DNA of 64,000 bases from Primulina eburnea (GCF_022965805.1 NC_133101.1:15037054-15101053); one strand, 5' to 3'. Shown: positions 46,181 through 56,719, counted from the first letter of the stretch. Made by a program: numbers and translations. Notes: generated by a model not told the origin, from the letters alone.

Positions 46181-47068
46181 TTAGTAATGCGGTAAACCAG
46201 ACCCCGATCCTCCAATATCTCCAAAATAAGATCCGAAGTTGTCATTTTCTCGACGTTCATATTCAAGTCTTTTTTGCAATACTTTTTGTTGCTGAGCTTT
46301 AGTGTACTCACGCAGAGTTGGATCAGTAATTTTGCTCAAATCTTTGTATAAAATTCGTTCATCCATTTTTCTTTCTTCTTGTTCAAGTTTAATCTTTTGA
46401 AGATCGTAGTTTTGTTGTCTTTCGGCAGTTCCTTGTTTCAAAACATTCATTAACTCGCGATGTTGTTCTTCCATTGTACGTTGAATTTGAGATATGTCTT
46501 CATCTCTTTTCTTTTTTGATTTGGCTTTTTTCACTCCAATTGGTCTTTCAGAACTGTCACCGATATTGTCATCACTCAAATTTATAGGAAATGTAGAGAA
46601 CATAGGTGAACCTGATTGGGGCGATTCTTCTAGTGGAGTATCAGATTGTGATATGTCTAGATAAGTAGCACGCGTCTTAGATTTCTTGGTTGGATGGATT
46701 TTGTCTCCTGCAATTTTTTCACAATCCTTAACAATATTCCACACATGATCGAATGGAAATGCTTTGTTATCTTTACTCTCTTGCGCATACAGTATTTTTG
46801 CACGATTCATCTACATCAAAGTTCACAAAATTAATTAAAAAATGTTGATTATTAATAACTTGTATTTTTTAAAAATAAATAACTCACGAGGATGTAAATC
46901 ACTTCTTCTTTCTTTGTTGTACTTCTCTGCAACCCGAGACCAAAGCTGACCTCTCGATTGATTTATACCTATTATAGGATCCTGCGAAATATCAAAATAA
47001 ATATGACATAAGAACTTATCTTCATCAATAGTGTAGTTCTTTCTTGAACTTTCGTCCATCATTCTCAA
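46181..47068 (-). CDS. Harbinger ORF1, Myb/SANT-like DNA-binding protein (probably incomplete)
   Basis: ORF1 proteins of PIF/Harbinger elements bind DNA and help the transposase act in the nucleus. The first part (47068-46835) begins MRMMDESSRKNYTIDEDKFL and includes GQLWSRVAEKYNKERRSD, a Myb/SANT-like fold start. The second part (46810-46181, 209 codons) begins MNRAKILYAQESKDNKAFPF, with HVWNIVKDCEKI, a basic VKKAKSKKKRDE segment and a Gln/Glu-rich probable coiled coil. A donor-like CTC|GTGAGT and acceptor GATGTAG flank the short gap, but this join does not keep the frame. The middle of the usual domain (between LHP and NRAKILY) appears to be missing. So an internal deletion or an unrecognised exon structure. 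Confidence 0.65.
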
Positions 47069-47558
47069 AATAATATGATTGTATTTGTGTTGGATATGTT
47101 TCTAAATAGATATAGACATATTTATAATATTTCGGAGTTATCCTTAGAAATATGAAAAAGAAATGGTATCTTTTGGATGAGATTTCAATAAATCTCATCC
47201 AAGAAAATCTTATCATTTTTTATATATTATTCTTATATATATATATATAATATTTAGATTAACTATGGCATTGATAAATTAAAATAAAATAGATGATACT
47301 AAAAATATTATTCTTACAAAAGTATGCATCCATACAAAAATATTATACTATGCATGTATGTATCATAAATTTAAATGATACTATGCCATTGATAAAATAA
47401 AATAAATCATACTAAAAATAAATTAAAATAAAAGCTTATCCTTACAAATGTAGATTCTTGTAGATAAGAAATCTCATCTATATTATCCTTACAAACTTTG
47501 TATAAAGTAGTAACAATTACATCTTCATCATAACACAATTCACAACACCACCAAAAAA

Positions 47559-48848
47559 ATGAATTCTTCTTCAGGTTCGTCTTCATTGTCTAATAATGAA
47601 GATGACATAACTAATTATTTGGTTAACGATGCTAAAGCCATTGATGAAGAAATTCCAGGAGCAATTGTTACTCATATTCATACACGCAATATGATGATGC
47701 ACACCTATATCAATCAACAACTTAACGAAGGCACGAGAAGAGGATCAATTCCAGGTCATGTTGTAATCCGACGCGATAGAGAAATAGCGGATCTTAATTT
47801 GTTCAACGGCTATTTTTCTGAAAATCCAAGATTTCATGAAGGTTTGTTTCGACGCCGATTTCGAATGTCCCGTAATCTATTCCTTCATATCATCGATGCT
47901 GTCAAGAATCATGATAGCTACTTTATACAACAGAGTGATGGGTTGGGACGACTTGGGCTATCAACTAATCAAAAAACAACAGCTGCAATTCGTTTATTAG
48001 CATACGCCTTACCTGCAGATGCGGCCGATGAATACATCAAAATAGGAGAGTCAACTGCGATTAAATGCTTACAACACTTTTGCCGAGCAGTTGTTGAAGT
48101 TTTTGCAAACCAGTACTTACGATCTCCAAATGCCAATGATGTTGCTCGACTATTACATATTGGTAAACAACGGGGCTTCCCGGGAATGTTGGGAAGTCTC
48201 GATTGTATGCATTGGAAATGGAAAAATTGTCCTACTGCTTGGGCTGGACAATATACAGGCCGTAGTGGGTCTCCAACAATTATTTTAGAAGCATTGGCCG
48301 ATTATGATCTTTGGATATGGTACACATATTTTGGTATGCCTGGTTCTAATAATGACATCAATGTTTTGGAGGCATCCACCTTGTTTACCAATTTGGCTCA
48401 AGGCATTGCTCCTCCTGCACATTACACTATTTGTGGAAAAGAATATCATACTGGCTATTACTTAGCCGATGGTATCTACCCAAAATGGGCAACCATTGTG
48501 CAAACTATCCGCGACCCACTTGGGCCGAAAAAGAAATATTTTGCTATGAAACAAGAGTCATGTAGAAAAGATGTGGAGCGTGCATTTGGTGTTCTTCAAT
48601 CTCGATCTGCGATTGTGGCAGCTCCAGCACGGTCTTGGCGTAAAAATGATTTACATTACATTATGAAAGCTTGTATTATCATGCACAACATGATTATTGA
48701 AGATGAACGTGACCTTAGTGCACCAATTCAAGATGCAATGGAAGCACCTGTTCCAGACGTTGAAATGATGGTCAATGACGAAAATACAAGATTTCAAGAA
48801 TTTCTCGCTCGTTATAAAAAAAATGAAAAACAGAGATGCTCACTATGA
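47559..48848 (+). CDS. PIF/Harbinger transposase (HARBI1-type DDE nuclease), 429 aa
   Basis: Cuts and rejoins DNA at the element ends. The frame is open from MNSSSGSSSLSNNEDD to TGA, near the full length for this family. After an N-terminal region with RRRFRMSRNLFLHI (helix-turn-helix-like) and TTAAIRLLAYALPAD, the DDE_4-type core shows GSLDCMHWKW (Asp at about residue 215), PGSNNDINVL (Asp about 266) and RKDVERAFGVLQ (Glu about 340), followed by KACIIMHNMIIEDE. All three acidic residues are present and no stop or frameshift is seen. It lies in the plus direction, divergent from ORF1. No intron is needed. Confidence 0.92.
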   Translation: MNSSSGSSSLSNNEDDITNYLVNDAKAIDEEIPGAIVTHIHTRNMMMHTYINQQLNEGTRRGSIPGHVVIRRDREIADLNLFNGYFSENPRFHEGLFRRRFRMSRNLFLHIIDAVKNHDSYFIQQSDGLGRLGLSTNQKTTAAIRLLAYALPADAADEYIKIGESTAIKCLQHFCRAVVEVFANQYLRSPNANDVARLLHIGKQRGFPGMLGSLDCMHWKWKNCPTAWAGQYTGRSGSPTIILEALADYDLWIWYTYFGMPGSNNDINVLEASTLFTNLAQGIAPPAHYTICGKEYHTGYYLADGIYPKWATIVQTIRDPLGPKKKYFAMKQESCRKDVERAFGVLQSRSAIVAAPARSWRKNDLHYIMKACIIMHNMIIEDERDLSAPIQDAMEAPVPDVEMMVNDENTRFQEFLARYKKNEKQRCSL

Positions 48849-49310
48849 ATTACGAAATACATTAATTGAGTATTTATGGGAACAATATAGTAATTTGAAT
48901 ATTTAATATTGTATTTTTGTTGTATTATTAATTTAATATCAAATGAACGTGTTTTTTCAATGATATTTTGATTTTATTAAAATATAGTTTGTATTGAATA
49001 ATTGTACGTAAATCAAATAATTATTTTGTTAATATGAAATAATTAATTCAAATTTTAATATATAAATTAAAATATTTAAATATATAAATTTTAATATATA
49101 AATTATAATATTTAATTATCATTATATTATCAAATTATAAATAATTAATATAAAACAGAAATATTAATATTGAAAAAAAAATAATATTCTTGAAATATTC
49201 TATTGTAGTGTAAAATGTAGTGGAATGTGGTTGGAGATGATTTTAGTGTAACACCAATATAGTACAGAATATAGTGCAGAATGCAGTGTAGTGGATTGGA
49301 GATGGCCTTA

Positions 49311-49556
49311 ATATTCTAGCCACATGCTTCCCGTAAGATGTAATTTTGATTTTATGGAATCTCGATATATTTTTTGGAATCCAAAAATTTCGTAAAATAT
49401 GAAAATGATATAATAAATCTATAAAAATCATTCCTCAATATAAAATCTAAAATTTTTGTAAGTTGATTAGATAATGATGTTGGTTTCTTTAATTTTTTTT
49501 ATTTAACATTATATTCAATTTCACAAAGACCAAAATTTTGGCGGTAGATAGTATAA
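49311..49556. other. Flank between Harbinger element and palindrome
   Basis: AT-rich, no gene. The end holds TTTTGGCGGTAGATAGTATAA (49539-49559), repeated at 51708-51728. Confidence 0.5.
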
Positions 49557-49635
49557 TACGGATGTTTATCTTTTCAGATTTTTTCTTAATTGGAGAAACT
49601 TTGGTGGATTATCTTTATCACCAGAATTTTTAAAA

Positions 49636-49810
49636 GAGTGAGTCTCATGTTATACCGTCTCATGGATCTTAATTTATGAGACAGATCAACCTTATCGATA
49701 TTCACAATAAGAATTAATACTCTTAAAATTAAAAGTAATACTTTTTTCATCGATGACCCAAATAAGAGATTCATCTCACAAATACGACCTGTGAGACCGT
49801 CTCACACAAA
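49636..49810 (-). repeat. GAGAC-family MITE, copy 2
   Basis: Ends GAGTCTCATGTTATACCGTCTCA and GAGACCGTCTCACACAA, with middle AAAAGTAATACTTTTTTCAT. Opposite orientation to the copy at 44921. Confidence 0.7.
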
Positions 49811-49984
49811 TTTTTGGGGTTTTTATTAAAATTAATTTAAATTTAAATTTTTTTTTCAAAAATAATTGAAAAAAAAAACATTTTCAAAAATACTGCAATC
49901 CGCGCTTACGGAGCGCGGACGCTGCACACGTGGATCAGCGTCCGCGCTCCGTAAGCACGGACTCTGGTACATGTCATCATCAGA

Positions 49985-50160
49985 TAATATTAGCGACGGA
50001 AAATATATAGAAACCGTCGCTAAATTGCGCCGGTTTCTCAAACCGTCGCCACACCGTCGCTAATAGTTGCGACGGTTTACAAACCGCCGCTGTAATGGAA
50101 TCCGCGACGGTTGCAAAACCGTCGCTACGTTAGCGACGGTTACAACCGTCGCTAAATGCA
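49985..50160. repeat. TAGCGACGG / CCGTCGCTA cluster, left arm
   Basis: About eight copies of the 9-bp motif and its inverse, spaced 15-30 bp. The mirrored cluster in the right arm is 51270-51465. The same motif fills the inner zones of the CACTA element at 18605-20502. Confidence 0.85.
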
Positions 50161-50558
50161 CATAATTTTATAAGAGAGTTTGCGTGGTGCGAAAAGCTAT
50201 TTTTGTCGCAGTGAAGACAGAGCAAAAAAAAAAAACAAGAAATTCATAAAGAAATAGGGGTGTTCATCGGTCGGTTTTTTTTATTTCGGTTTTAAAAATA
50301 TATGATCTGATATCCGAATCATTTTTCTTCATATCGGTTCGGTTTTCTACCAAAACGGTTCGGTTAGTTGGGTCGTTTAATTCGATTTTGATATAATTAT
50401 TTAAATTAATAATATAAATATATTGTAAAATATAATATGTTAACTTTCTACATGTTTTCTTAGTAAAATCTTTAAATATAAGGTCTAAATTAATTAAGAC
50501 TAGTTTTAATTATAATCTCATTATAATCCCGATCGACGATCCAATTATAATTAAAACT

Positions 50559-50912
50559 AGGGGTGGGTACGGTACGGTATACCGTACCGAAAATATCGGT
50601 ATGGAAAAATTCCATACCGATACCAGGAAATTCGGTGTACCGCACATGCGGTACACCGAATTCCCGGTATGAAAAAAATTCATACCAGTACCGTACCGAC
50701 ACCGAAAATGTTGTCGGTATACCGAACTTAAATTTTTCAAAAAAAAAATAAAAAAATTTATTTTCGGTATTTCGGTATATACCGAAATACCGAAAAAAAA
50801 AATATTCTGTACCGATATCGATACCGAAATTTTCGGTATACCGATTTTTTTGGTAAATTCGGTATTTTTTTCGGTGCGGTTTTTCGGTATTTCCGTATTT
50901 TTTCTCACCCCG
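50559..50912. mobile_element. hAT-like MITE with GGTATACC-type palindromes at the palindrome centre
   Basis: Begins AGGGGTGGGTACGGTACGG and ends ATTTTTTCTCACCCCG. The ten bases AATTAAAACT lie on both sides (50549-50558, 50913-50922), close to the 8-bp duplication of hAT elements. The inside is packed with TTCGGTAT and ATACCGAA. No coding sequence. Confidence 0.55.
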
Positions 50913-51269
50913 AATTAAAACTAGTCTTAATTAATTTAGACCTTATATTTAAAGATTTTACTAAGAAAACATGTAGAAAGTTAACATATTATATTTTACA
51001 ATATATTTATATTATTAATTTAAATAATTATATCAAAATCGAATTAACCGACCCAACTAACCGAACCGTTTTGGTAGAAAACCGAACCGATATGAAGAAA
51101 AATGATTCGGATATCTGATCATATATTTTTAAAACCGAAATAAAAAAAAAATCGACCGATAAACACCCCTATTTCTTGATGAATTTCTTGTCTTTTTTCT
51201 CTTCTGTCTTCAGTGCGACAAAAATAGCTTTTCGCACCGCGCAAACTCTCTAATAAAATTATGTGCATT

Positions 51270-51465
51270 TAGCGACGGTTTGGGGTGCATTTAGCGATGG
51301 TTTTAACCGTCGCTAAAGTAGTGACGGGTTTTACAACCGTCACGGATTCCATTACAGCGGCGGTTTATAAACCGTCGCAATTATTGGCGACAGTTTAGCG
51401 ACGGTTTAAGAAACTGTCGCCATTTAGCGACGGTTTATATATATTTTCCGTCGCTAATATTATAT
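51270..51465. repeat. TAGCGACGG / CCGTCGCTA cluster, right arm
   Basis: Mirror of 49985-50160 with a few base changes and an extra TTTGGGGTGCATTTAGCGATGG unit near 51284. Confidence 0.85.
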
Positions 51466-51653
51466 GATGCTGACATGGACCAGCGTTCGTGCTGACGGAG
51501 CGCGGACGCTGATCCACGTGTGCAGCGCCCGCGCTCCGTAAGCGCGGATTGCAGTATTTTTGAAAATGTTTTTTTTTTCAATTATTTTTGAAAAAAAATT
51601 TTAATTTTAAATTAATTTTAATAAAAACCCCAAATTTTTGTCTTTTAATTAAA

Positions 51654-51800
51654 AAGTAGGGAACTTTTTGTGGAGAGATTTTTGTAATTGAATTGGTTAA
51701 ATGAAAATTTTGGCGGTAGATAGTATAATATTACCACTAAAATTTTCATTTAACCAATTGATTTACAAAAATCTCTCCACAAAAAGTTCCCTACTTTTAA
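51654..51800. repeat. Small palindrome with ~60-bp arms
   Basis: AAAGTAGGGAACTTTTTGTG (51654) returns inverted as CACAAAAAGTTCCCTACTTT at 51779-51798, and the arms match almost fully down to AAAATTTT around a ~25-bp centre GGCGGTAGATAGTATAATA. It could form a short stable hairpin. Confidence 0.85.
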
Positions 51801-51871
51801 AAAATTGTGGTGATAAAGATAATCCACCAAAGTTTATTCAATTAAGAAAAAATCTGAAAAGATAAACATCC

Positions 51872-52219
51872 AAGTCTTTTGTCAAATTCTCTCATTCTCT
51901 CATCATTCACTTCTTCTTTCTACGGAAGATCGCTTTTTCTTTTGACATTTGGAGGTAATTCATCGTTTTTTAGTGTGATGCAATACGTTCGCAAAGTGAA
52001 AACACATGTGATCCCTTTGTAATCTGTGCTAGTCTACAGGTGAGGTGAATAAATCGTGACGCTAGTAGACAAGATTACAGTCGCAAGAAAATGCGTTAAG
52101 GAAACATGTTTTCTCCTAGCTTTATCTTCTATAAGAATATGGACCTCGTCTGTCCTAAACTTGAGCTCGATTTCCCTTCAAAATATATTTTCCTGATTTA
52201 CCTAAAAAACTGAAGAGAG
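51872..52219 (+). promoter_or_regulatory. Upstream region of the intact UGT gene
   Basis: The only non-repeat sequence between the palindrome and the UGT start codon, about 350 bp. No clear TATA box can be singled out; the leader is AT-rich. The promoter must lie here or within the palindrome. Confidence 0.4.
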
Positions 52220-53581
52220 ATGAGTGAAGAAACCTTCAAGATTGTGATGTATCCATGGCTGGCCATGGCGCATCTCACAGCATTTCTTCAGCTTTCCAAC
52301 AAACTGGCAGAAAGAGGCCACAAAATCTTCTTCATCCTCCCCACAAAAACACTGTCCAAATTGAACCAATTCAATCTCCGCCCGGATCTCATAAGCTTCA
52401 TACCGATTACGATCCCTCGTGTTGATGGCCTCCCCGAAGGAGCCGAAAGCACCGCAGACATTAGCTTTTCGATGGGTCCACTTCTCAGGCACGCAATGGA
52501 TCTAACACAACCCTTGGTTGATTCTATACTACAAGAAATCAAACCCCATTTCGCTTTCTACGATTTCACGCATTGGTTGCCAGCTTTGGCGAGGCCATTA
52601 GGTATTAAATCCGTTTGTTATATGATCGTAAGCCCTGCCGCTGTAGGGTACCTCCTCAGGGAAGAGCCTAACGCCGATGCTTTGTTGGAACCTCCCATCG
52701 GTTTCCCTCCATCAGGAATCAAGCTTAGTCCGCAAGAAGTGCGTTCGCGGAGGCAATGGTGCACTTTGATAGAATATGGGAGTGGCATGAACTTCGTGCA
52801 ACGCATGCTTATGTCAATGGAAGAATGTGATGCACTTGGGTTTAAATCATGCAGAGAAATAGACGGGCCATACTGTGAATTTCTTGGGAAAAAACACAAA
52901 AAACCGTTTATTCTTGCAGGCCCCGTGTTACCAGAGCCACCAACAGTGAGTCTAGACGAGACATGGGTTAATTGGCTGGATCAATTCAAAGCCAAATCAG
53001 TGATCTTCTGCTCATTCGGCACTGAAGCAATTCTTAAACTTGATCAATTTCAGGAACTGGTTCTGGGTTTAGAAATCACAGGTCTTCCGTTTCTTGCTGC
53101 ACTGAAACCACCCGAAGGACGTAATACCGTGGAAGAAGCATTGCCCGAAGGCTTCAGGCAGAGAACTGAGAAAAGAGGCGTCATCCATGGGGGTTGGGTA
53201 CAGCAACAGCTGATCTTATCACACCCTTCCATCGGATGCTTCGTCACGCATTGCGGGTGGGTTTCGATATCGGAGGCGATGGTGAGCGACTGCCAGAAGT
53301 TGGTGCTGATACCACACAAGGGGGACAATTTCATCAATGCAAGATTCTTGCAGGGAAATTTGGGGGTCGGGGTTGAGGTTAAGAGGCGAGAAGAAGATGG
53401 TTTTTTCACAAAAGAGGCTGTGATGGAGAAGATCAAACTGGTGATGGAAGAAGAGAGTGAGATTGGGAAAGAAATAATGGAAAATCATGGCAAGTGGAGG
53501 GACTTCTTGTTGACCAAAGGGCTCGAGGATTCTTACATGCATGAGTTTGTTCAGGGGCTGGCAAGCCTCCTCGTGGAGTGA
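52220..53581 (+). CDS. UGT79-like UDP-glycosyltransferase, 453 aa
   Basis: Family 1 glycosyltransferase; UGT79-type members act in the cytosol and typically extend flavonoid or anthocyanin glycosides with a second sugar from a UDP-sugar. The frame is uninterrupted with no intron, and 453 aa is the normal length. N-terminal acceptor half: KIVMYPWLAMAH with the presumed catalytic His18, and FAFYDFTHWLPALA with presumed Asp115. C-terminal donor half: PSPG box from Trp326 (WVQQQLILSHPS, FVTHCGWVSISEA) to about residue 370. The box is unusual: it has one extra residue (Lys360, CQKLV against CQLV in the other copy) and ends GDN where plant UGTs normally have D/E-Q. Either change could alter sugar-donor choice or lower activity. 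A broken paralogue lies at 1197-2592 on the same strand. The substrate cannot be told from sequence. Confidence 0.93.
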   Translation: MSEETFKIVMYPWLAMAHLTAFLQLSNKLAERGHKIFFILPTKTLSKLNQFNLRPDLISFIPITIPRVDGLPEGAESTADISFSMGPLLRHAMDLTQPLVDSILQEIKPHFAFYDFTHWLPALARPLGIKSVCYMIVSPAAVGYLLREEPNADALLEPPIGFPPSGIKLSPQEVRSRRQWCTLIEYGSGMNFVQRMLMSMEECDALGFKSCREIDGPYCEFLGKKHKKPFILAGPVLPEPPTVSLDETWVNWLDQFKAKSVIFCSFGTEAILKLDQFQELVLGLEITGLPFLAALKPPEGRNTVEEALPEGFRQRTEKRGVIHGGWVQQQLILSHPSIGCFVTHCGWVSISEAMVSDCQKLVLIPHKGDNFINARFLQGNLGVGVEVKRREEDGFFTKEAVMEKIKLVMEEESEIGKEIMENHGKWRDFLLTKGLEDSYMHEFVQGLASLLVE

Positions 53582-54714
53582 CTTCAAATTATCTGTCTTT
53601 TTATTTAGTGTTAATTAATGGCTTGAAATTAATGGATCCTTATTTGAATTGACGGAAGCGAATAATGGAAATAAATGGATCTCTGATTGGTTTTGATGAT
53701 ATCTCGATCATGCATAAAACATATATTCATGGTGACGTGAGTAATAATTATGTATATACGGAAGTGAACAATGGAAATACATAATATATACTAAGTGTAC
53801 TTTAGCATGCGCGTTGTGCTTGTATATATATATATATATTTTTAATTAATTTGATTTATATTCAAATAAGAGTAATATCATATTTATAACAAATAATATC
53901 ATTTAATTATTAAGACTTAGACATAAATCAACCTAAAAACTAACTATATATAATTGATATCATCTCAAGAAAATATACAAACAAGTAAGTCAAAAATATA
54001 AATAATAAACATACCAGTTATTATAAATACATTAAAACAATTTCATTGTTATTATGTTACATTCTCATTTATTGAAAATGCAAACTCCCACTCAATGTAA
54101 ACAATCATGCAATATGCAAGAAAATCTTCATCTATCTTAGTGCAAAGTGATGTCTTAAACGATTTATTTCATCCTATCCATGTGGGCATTGTCCCCATGA
54201 TAGGATGGATGGCCAAGATTTGCCTATGTATATATAGGACCCACTTTTTTTTTAAATTGTATGTGTGGCAAGATCTTACCCATTGAAATGAAGTGAGGGT
54301 AGTGTCCACATAAGTAATATCTCATCTACCGTCTTAAACATGGTTCATTTCTGAAAATGTTCTCCGTATAGTTCTATGGAAACTAGAAAAATCAAATTAA
54401 TTAATCAACCAAATTGAAATGTTCAGATTTTATAGTTTCAAATAATACTTGACATAACTAAGAAAGAGAATAAATTTTCTCAAATCTGCATGATGAACTG
54501 CTGCATATTCATATTGCTCCAGTTGTCTTCTCAAAGATTAATCTAACTCAAATCGAGTAAATATTGAGGATAGAATATCTGAGCAAGAGTTGTCCTCAAT
54601 GCAAAATGATAAAAGGTTTTCTTTATATCGATGGATTTGGAATCAATGGATTTCGATTATAATTTTATTATTTATAATGAAACAATAAATTAAATTTTAA
54701 ATCAATACTTTATT
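53582..54714. other. Downstream flank of the UGT gene
   Basis: AT-rich, with a short (TA)n near 53824. No gene, TIR or LTR pair recognised. Confidence 0.5.
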
Positions 54715-55450
54715 GATGATAAAAAAAATTTACCTATAATTCAATCTGAAGAGCGGGTCTTCAAATCTTCCCAGCTAAGTGGATCGGGTTGACACTCTGC
54801 ACAGAGAGAAATATGGTTAGGGGGTCTCGGAGAGTTTTCCATCGTGATCTCTCCGATGCTTAAGTCAGTCTGGAGAGCAAACTTAAGAGAGAGATATAAT
54901 TATGCTAAGTGAGCAAGAGAATGTGTGTCAAAACCGAGACCACTACCTGGTATTTATAGAGGGAAGATATTAGTTATCTTGTTGGAGTAAGATTCTTGCT
55001 GATGTATAATCCTACCTGAGATAGGAGACCTCAGACAATAGGATTCCATGACTGTGACAGCTGAGATCTTTGATAGTGGCTAGGACTCTTGTGTTATCTT
55101 GATTAGATTTGATTTAATCACGTATTTATCGAGATCTCTTATCTACTAATGAGAATGTTTTCAGATTTCTCAACCGTATCAAGGCTCGGATTTCTCGACC
55201 CCTTGGTGGGCTCAGGCTTCTGTTGGCCAGGGTTGAGGGGATCGGACCTATTGGAGATTCATGGGCAAGGGCATATGGGTTCGGACTTCTAACTAAATGG
55301 TCGAGCTCCGTGTCCGGGCCATCGACAATGAGGTCTGGACTTTATAGAGCTAGGGCTAATTCTGAAATGAGCTTCGATCTGTCCAGATGTATCACTTTTA
55401 GGGGCATCACTTACTTATTTACATAAAAATAAACAGATTGAATATTAATG
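54715..55450. other. Unclassified, possibly LTR-like sequence
   Basis: Less AT-rich than its surroundings. It includes ACCTGGTATTTATAGAGGG near 54944 (TATA-like when read on the plus strand) and GTCTCGG/GATCTCTCC text typical of LTR leaders, but no termini, duplication or partner copy were found in this window. Confidence 0.3.
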
Positions 55451-55924
55451 ATACTATTATTAAGTGAATTTCATCATAACTAACATAAAAACTAGATAAA
55501 CATATAAGAGGTGTATTTAAAGTTTATGATCTTACTTTTCTATACAACAAAAATACTTGAATACATTTAAAAGATGTGAACCCAAACTCATCAAGTGGAT
55601 TCTAAGCTAAGTGGAGAGTCAAGAGTTCCATTGTAATTTATTCAGTAAATCTACCATTCAATCCCATTAATTGAAAATCTGTCACAACATTGAAATGTTA
55701 ATGTGATAATGTTGTTCAACCGTGATATTATTGAAATGTCAAACACATAAGTGATATATGATGTTGTATCAATAATCATCTAATATTTTAAAGCTTCCAA
55801 AATCACAACAAGGCCAACATACAAGGATAAATATTGCAAATTTTCCCTGGGGTATCCCAGTATGAATCAAAACCGAAAGGAAGGCTCGATTTTTTTTTCT
55901 TTCTAAAATTGAATTTCGATATAA
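55451..55924. other. Unassigned AT-rich sequence
   Basis: No gene or element recognised. Confidence 0.4.
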
Positions 55925-55929
55925 ATTGT

Positions 55930-56397
55930 ATTGATTCGATGGTTTAAGAAAAACCGTCGTTAAATATTAACCGAGTTTTTTTAAAAAAAATTAGAAACTA
56001 CGAAAACGTTTTTTCAAAAACCGTTGTCGTTAACCAAATAAAACACTAAAAAACGACAATGTTTTAAAAAACCGTCGTCGTAGTTAAAAAACCAGCCGAA
56101 AGACAAGAGTTTACACAAACCGTTGTCTTTGACTCTTGAGAAAAACTTATAGAGACAAAGGTTTTGAAAAACCGTTGTTGTAGCCCAAAAAAACACGTTC
56201 ATAGACAACGGTTTTTAAAAACCGTTGTCGCAGACACATCAAAGACAACGGTTTTTAAAAAACTGTTGTCTATAAGCGAGTTTTTTTAGGCTACAATAAC
56301 AGTTTTTGTTAAAACCGTTGTTAAAAGAAAAAACAGAACGGTTTTAATAAAAACCGTTGTCGTAAGAGTGTTGTTGATGATATATTTTTTTGTAGTG
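55930..56397. mobile_element. CACTA element, right-end fragment
   Basis: Ends TTTTTTTGTAGTG at 56397. Going inwards come ACAACGG/CCGTTGT palindromes, then CCGTCG motifs near 55940, the same order as the right half of the CACTA element at 18605-20502. The left half is missing. It lies about 320 bp before the XIP start codon. Confidence 0.75.
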
Positions 56398-56719
56398 TAT
56401 ATTTTTATGAATCGGATTCGATCGTAGATCCGTCTCACAAAATTAATTCATTAAATGATCTGATAAAAATTTCTGTGTTATATTAATTTGACAATATTCT
56501 CTCCAATCCAGAGTGATTTCCTCGTCTAAGAGAAAAAGACACATAATATTCATTCCAATTTTTTTATGCTGATCGAACCATGTGGACAAAATTTTGTGTA
56601 TATGTCGATTACTGAAATTCATTAATTTTACTTGATATTTTATAATCTATGTCATAACAAATTAGGATATTAAATATTGTTTTAGATTGAAATAATTTAA
56701 GCTTGTAAAAAATAAAAAC

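Larger units (their letters stand above)
45784..49307. mobile_element. PIF/Harbinger DNA transposon, complete (3,524 bp)
   Basis: Ends GAGCATCTCCAATC and, inverted, GGCCATCTCCAATC, flanked by TTA on both sides (45781-45783, 49308-49310). It carries the two genes typical of the superfamily, divergently arranged: a Myb/SANT-like ORF1 on the minus strand (46181-47068) and a DDE transposase on the plus strand (47559-48848), with a ~490-bp AT-rich stretch between them that must hold both promoters. The transposase is uninterrupted, so the element may be autonomous or recently so; ORF1 looks incomplete. Confidence 0.92.
49557..51871. repeat. 2.3-kb near-palindrome (inverted repeat)
   Basis: The outer arms 49557-49634 and 51795-51871 are inverted copies (GGATGTTTATCTTTTCAG against CTGAAAAGATAAACATCC). 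The main arms 49811-50516 and about 50923-51645 are inverted copies of some 700 bp with scattered differences, including GCGCGGAC-rich ends and CCGTCGCTA motif clusters in each arm. The original loop is only about 27 bp (50517-50543); a MITE (50559-50912) has entered beside it. A second MITE (49636-49810) sits on the left, and a smaller palindrome (51654-51800) on the right. No coding sequence. It lies about 350 bp before the intact UGT gene. Confidence 0.88.

Noticed and set aside
49557..51871. Palindrome as a young microRNA gene made from the UGT
   Set aside because: Neither arm shows any stretch resembling UGT coding sequence; its motifs match CACTA inner repeats instead.
54715..55450. Possible solo LTR downstream of the UGT gene
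   Set aside because: No TG...CA ends with a matching duplication could be located; listed only as unclassified.
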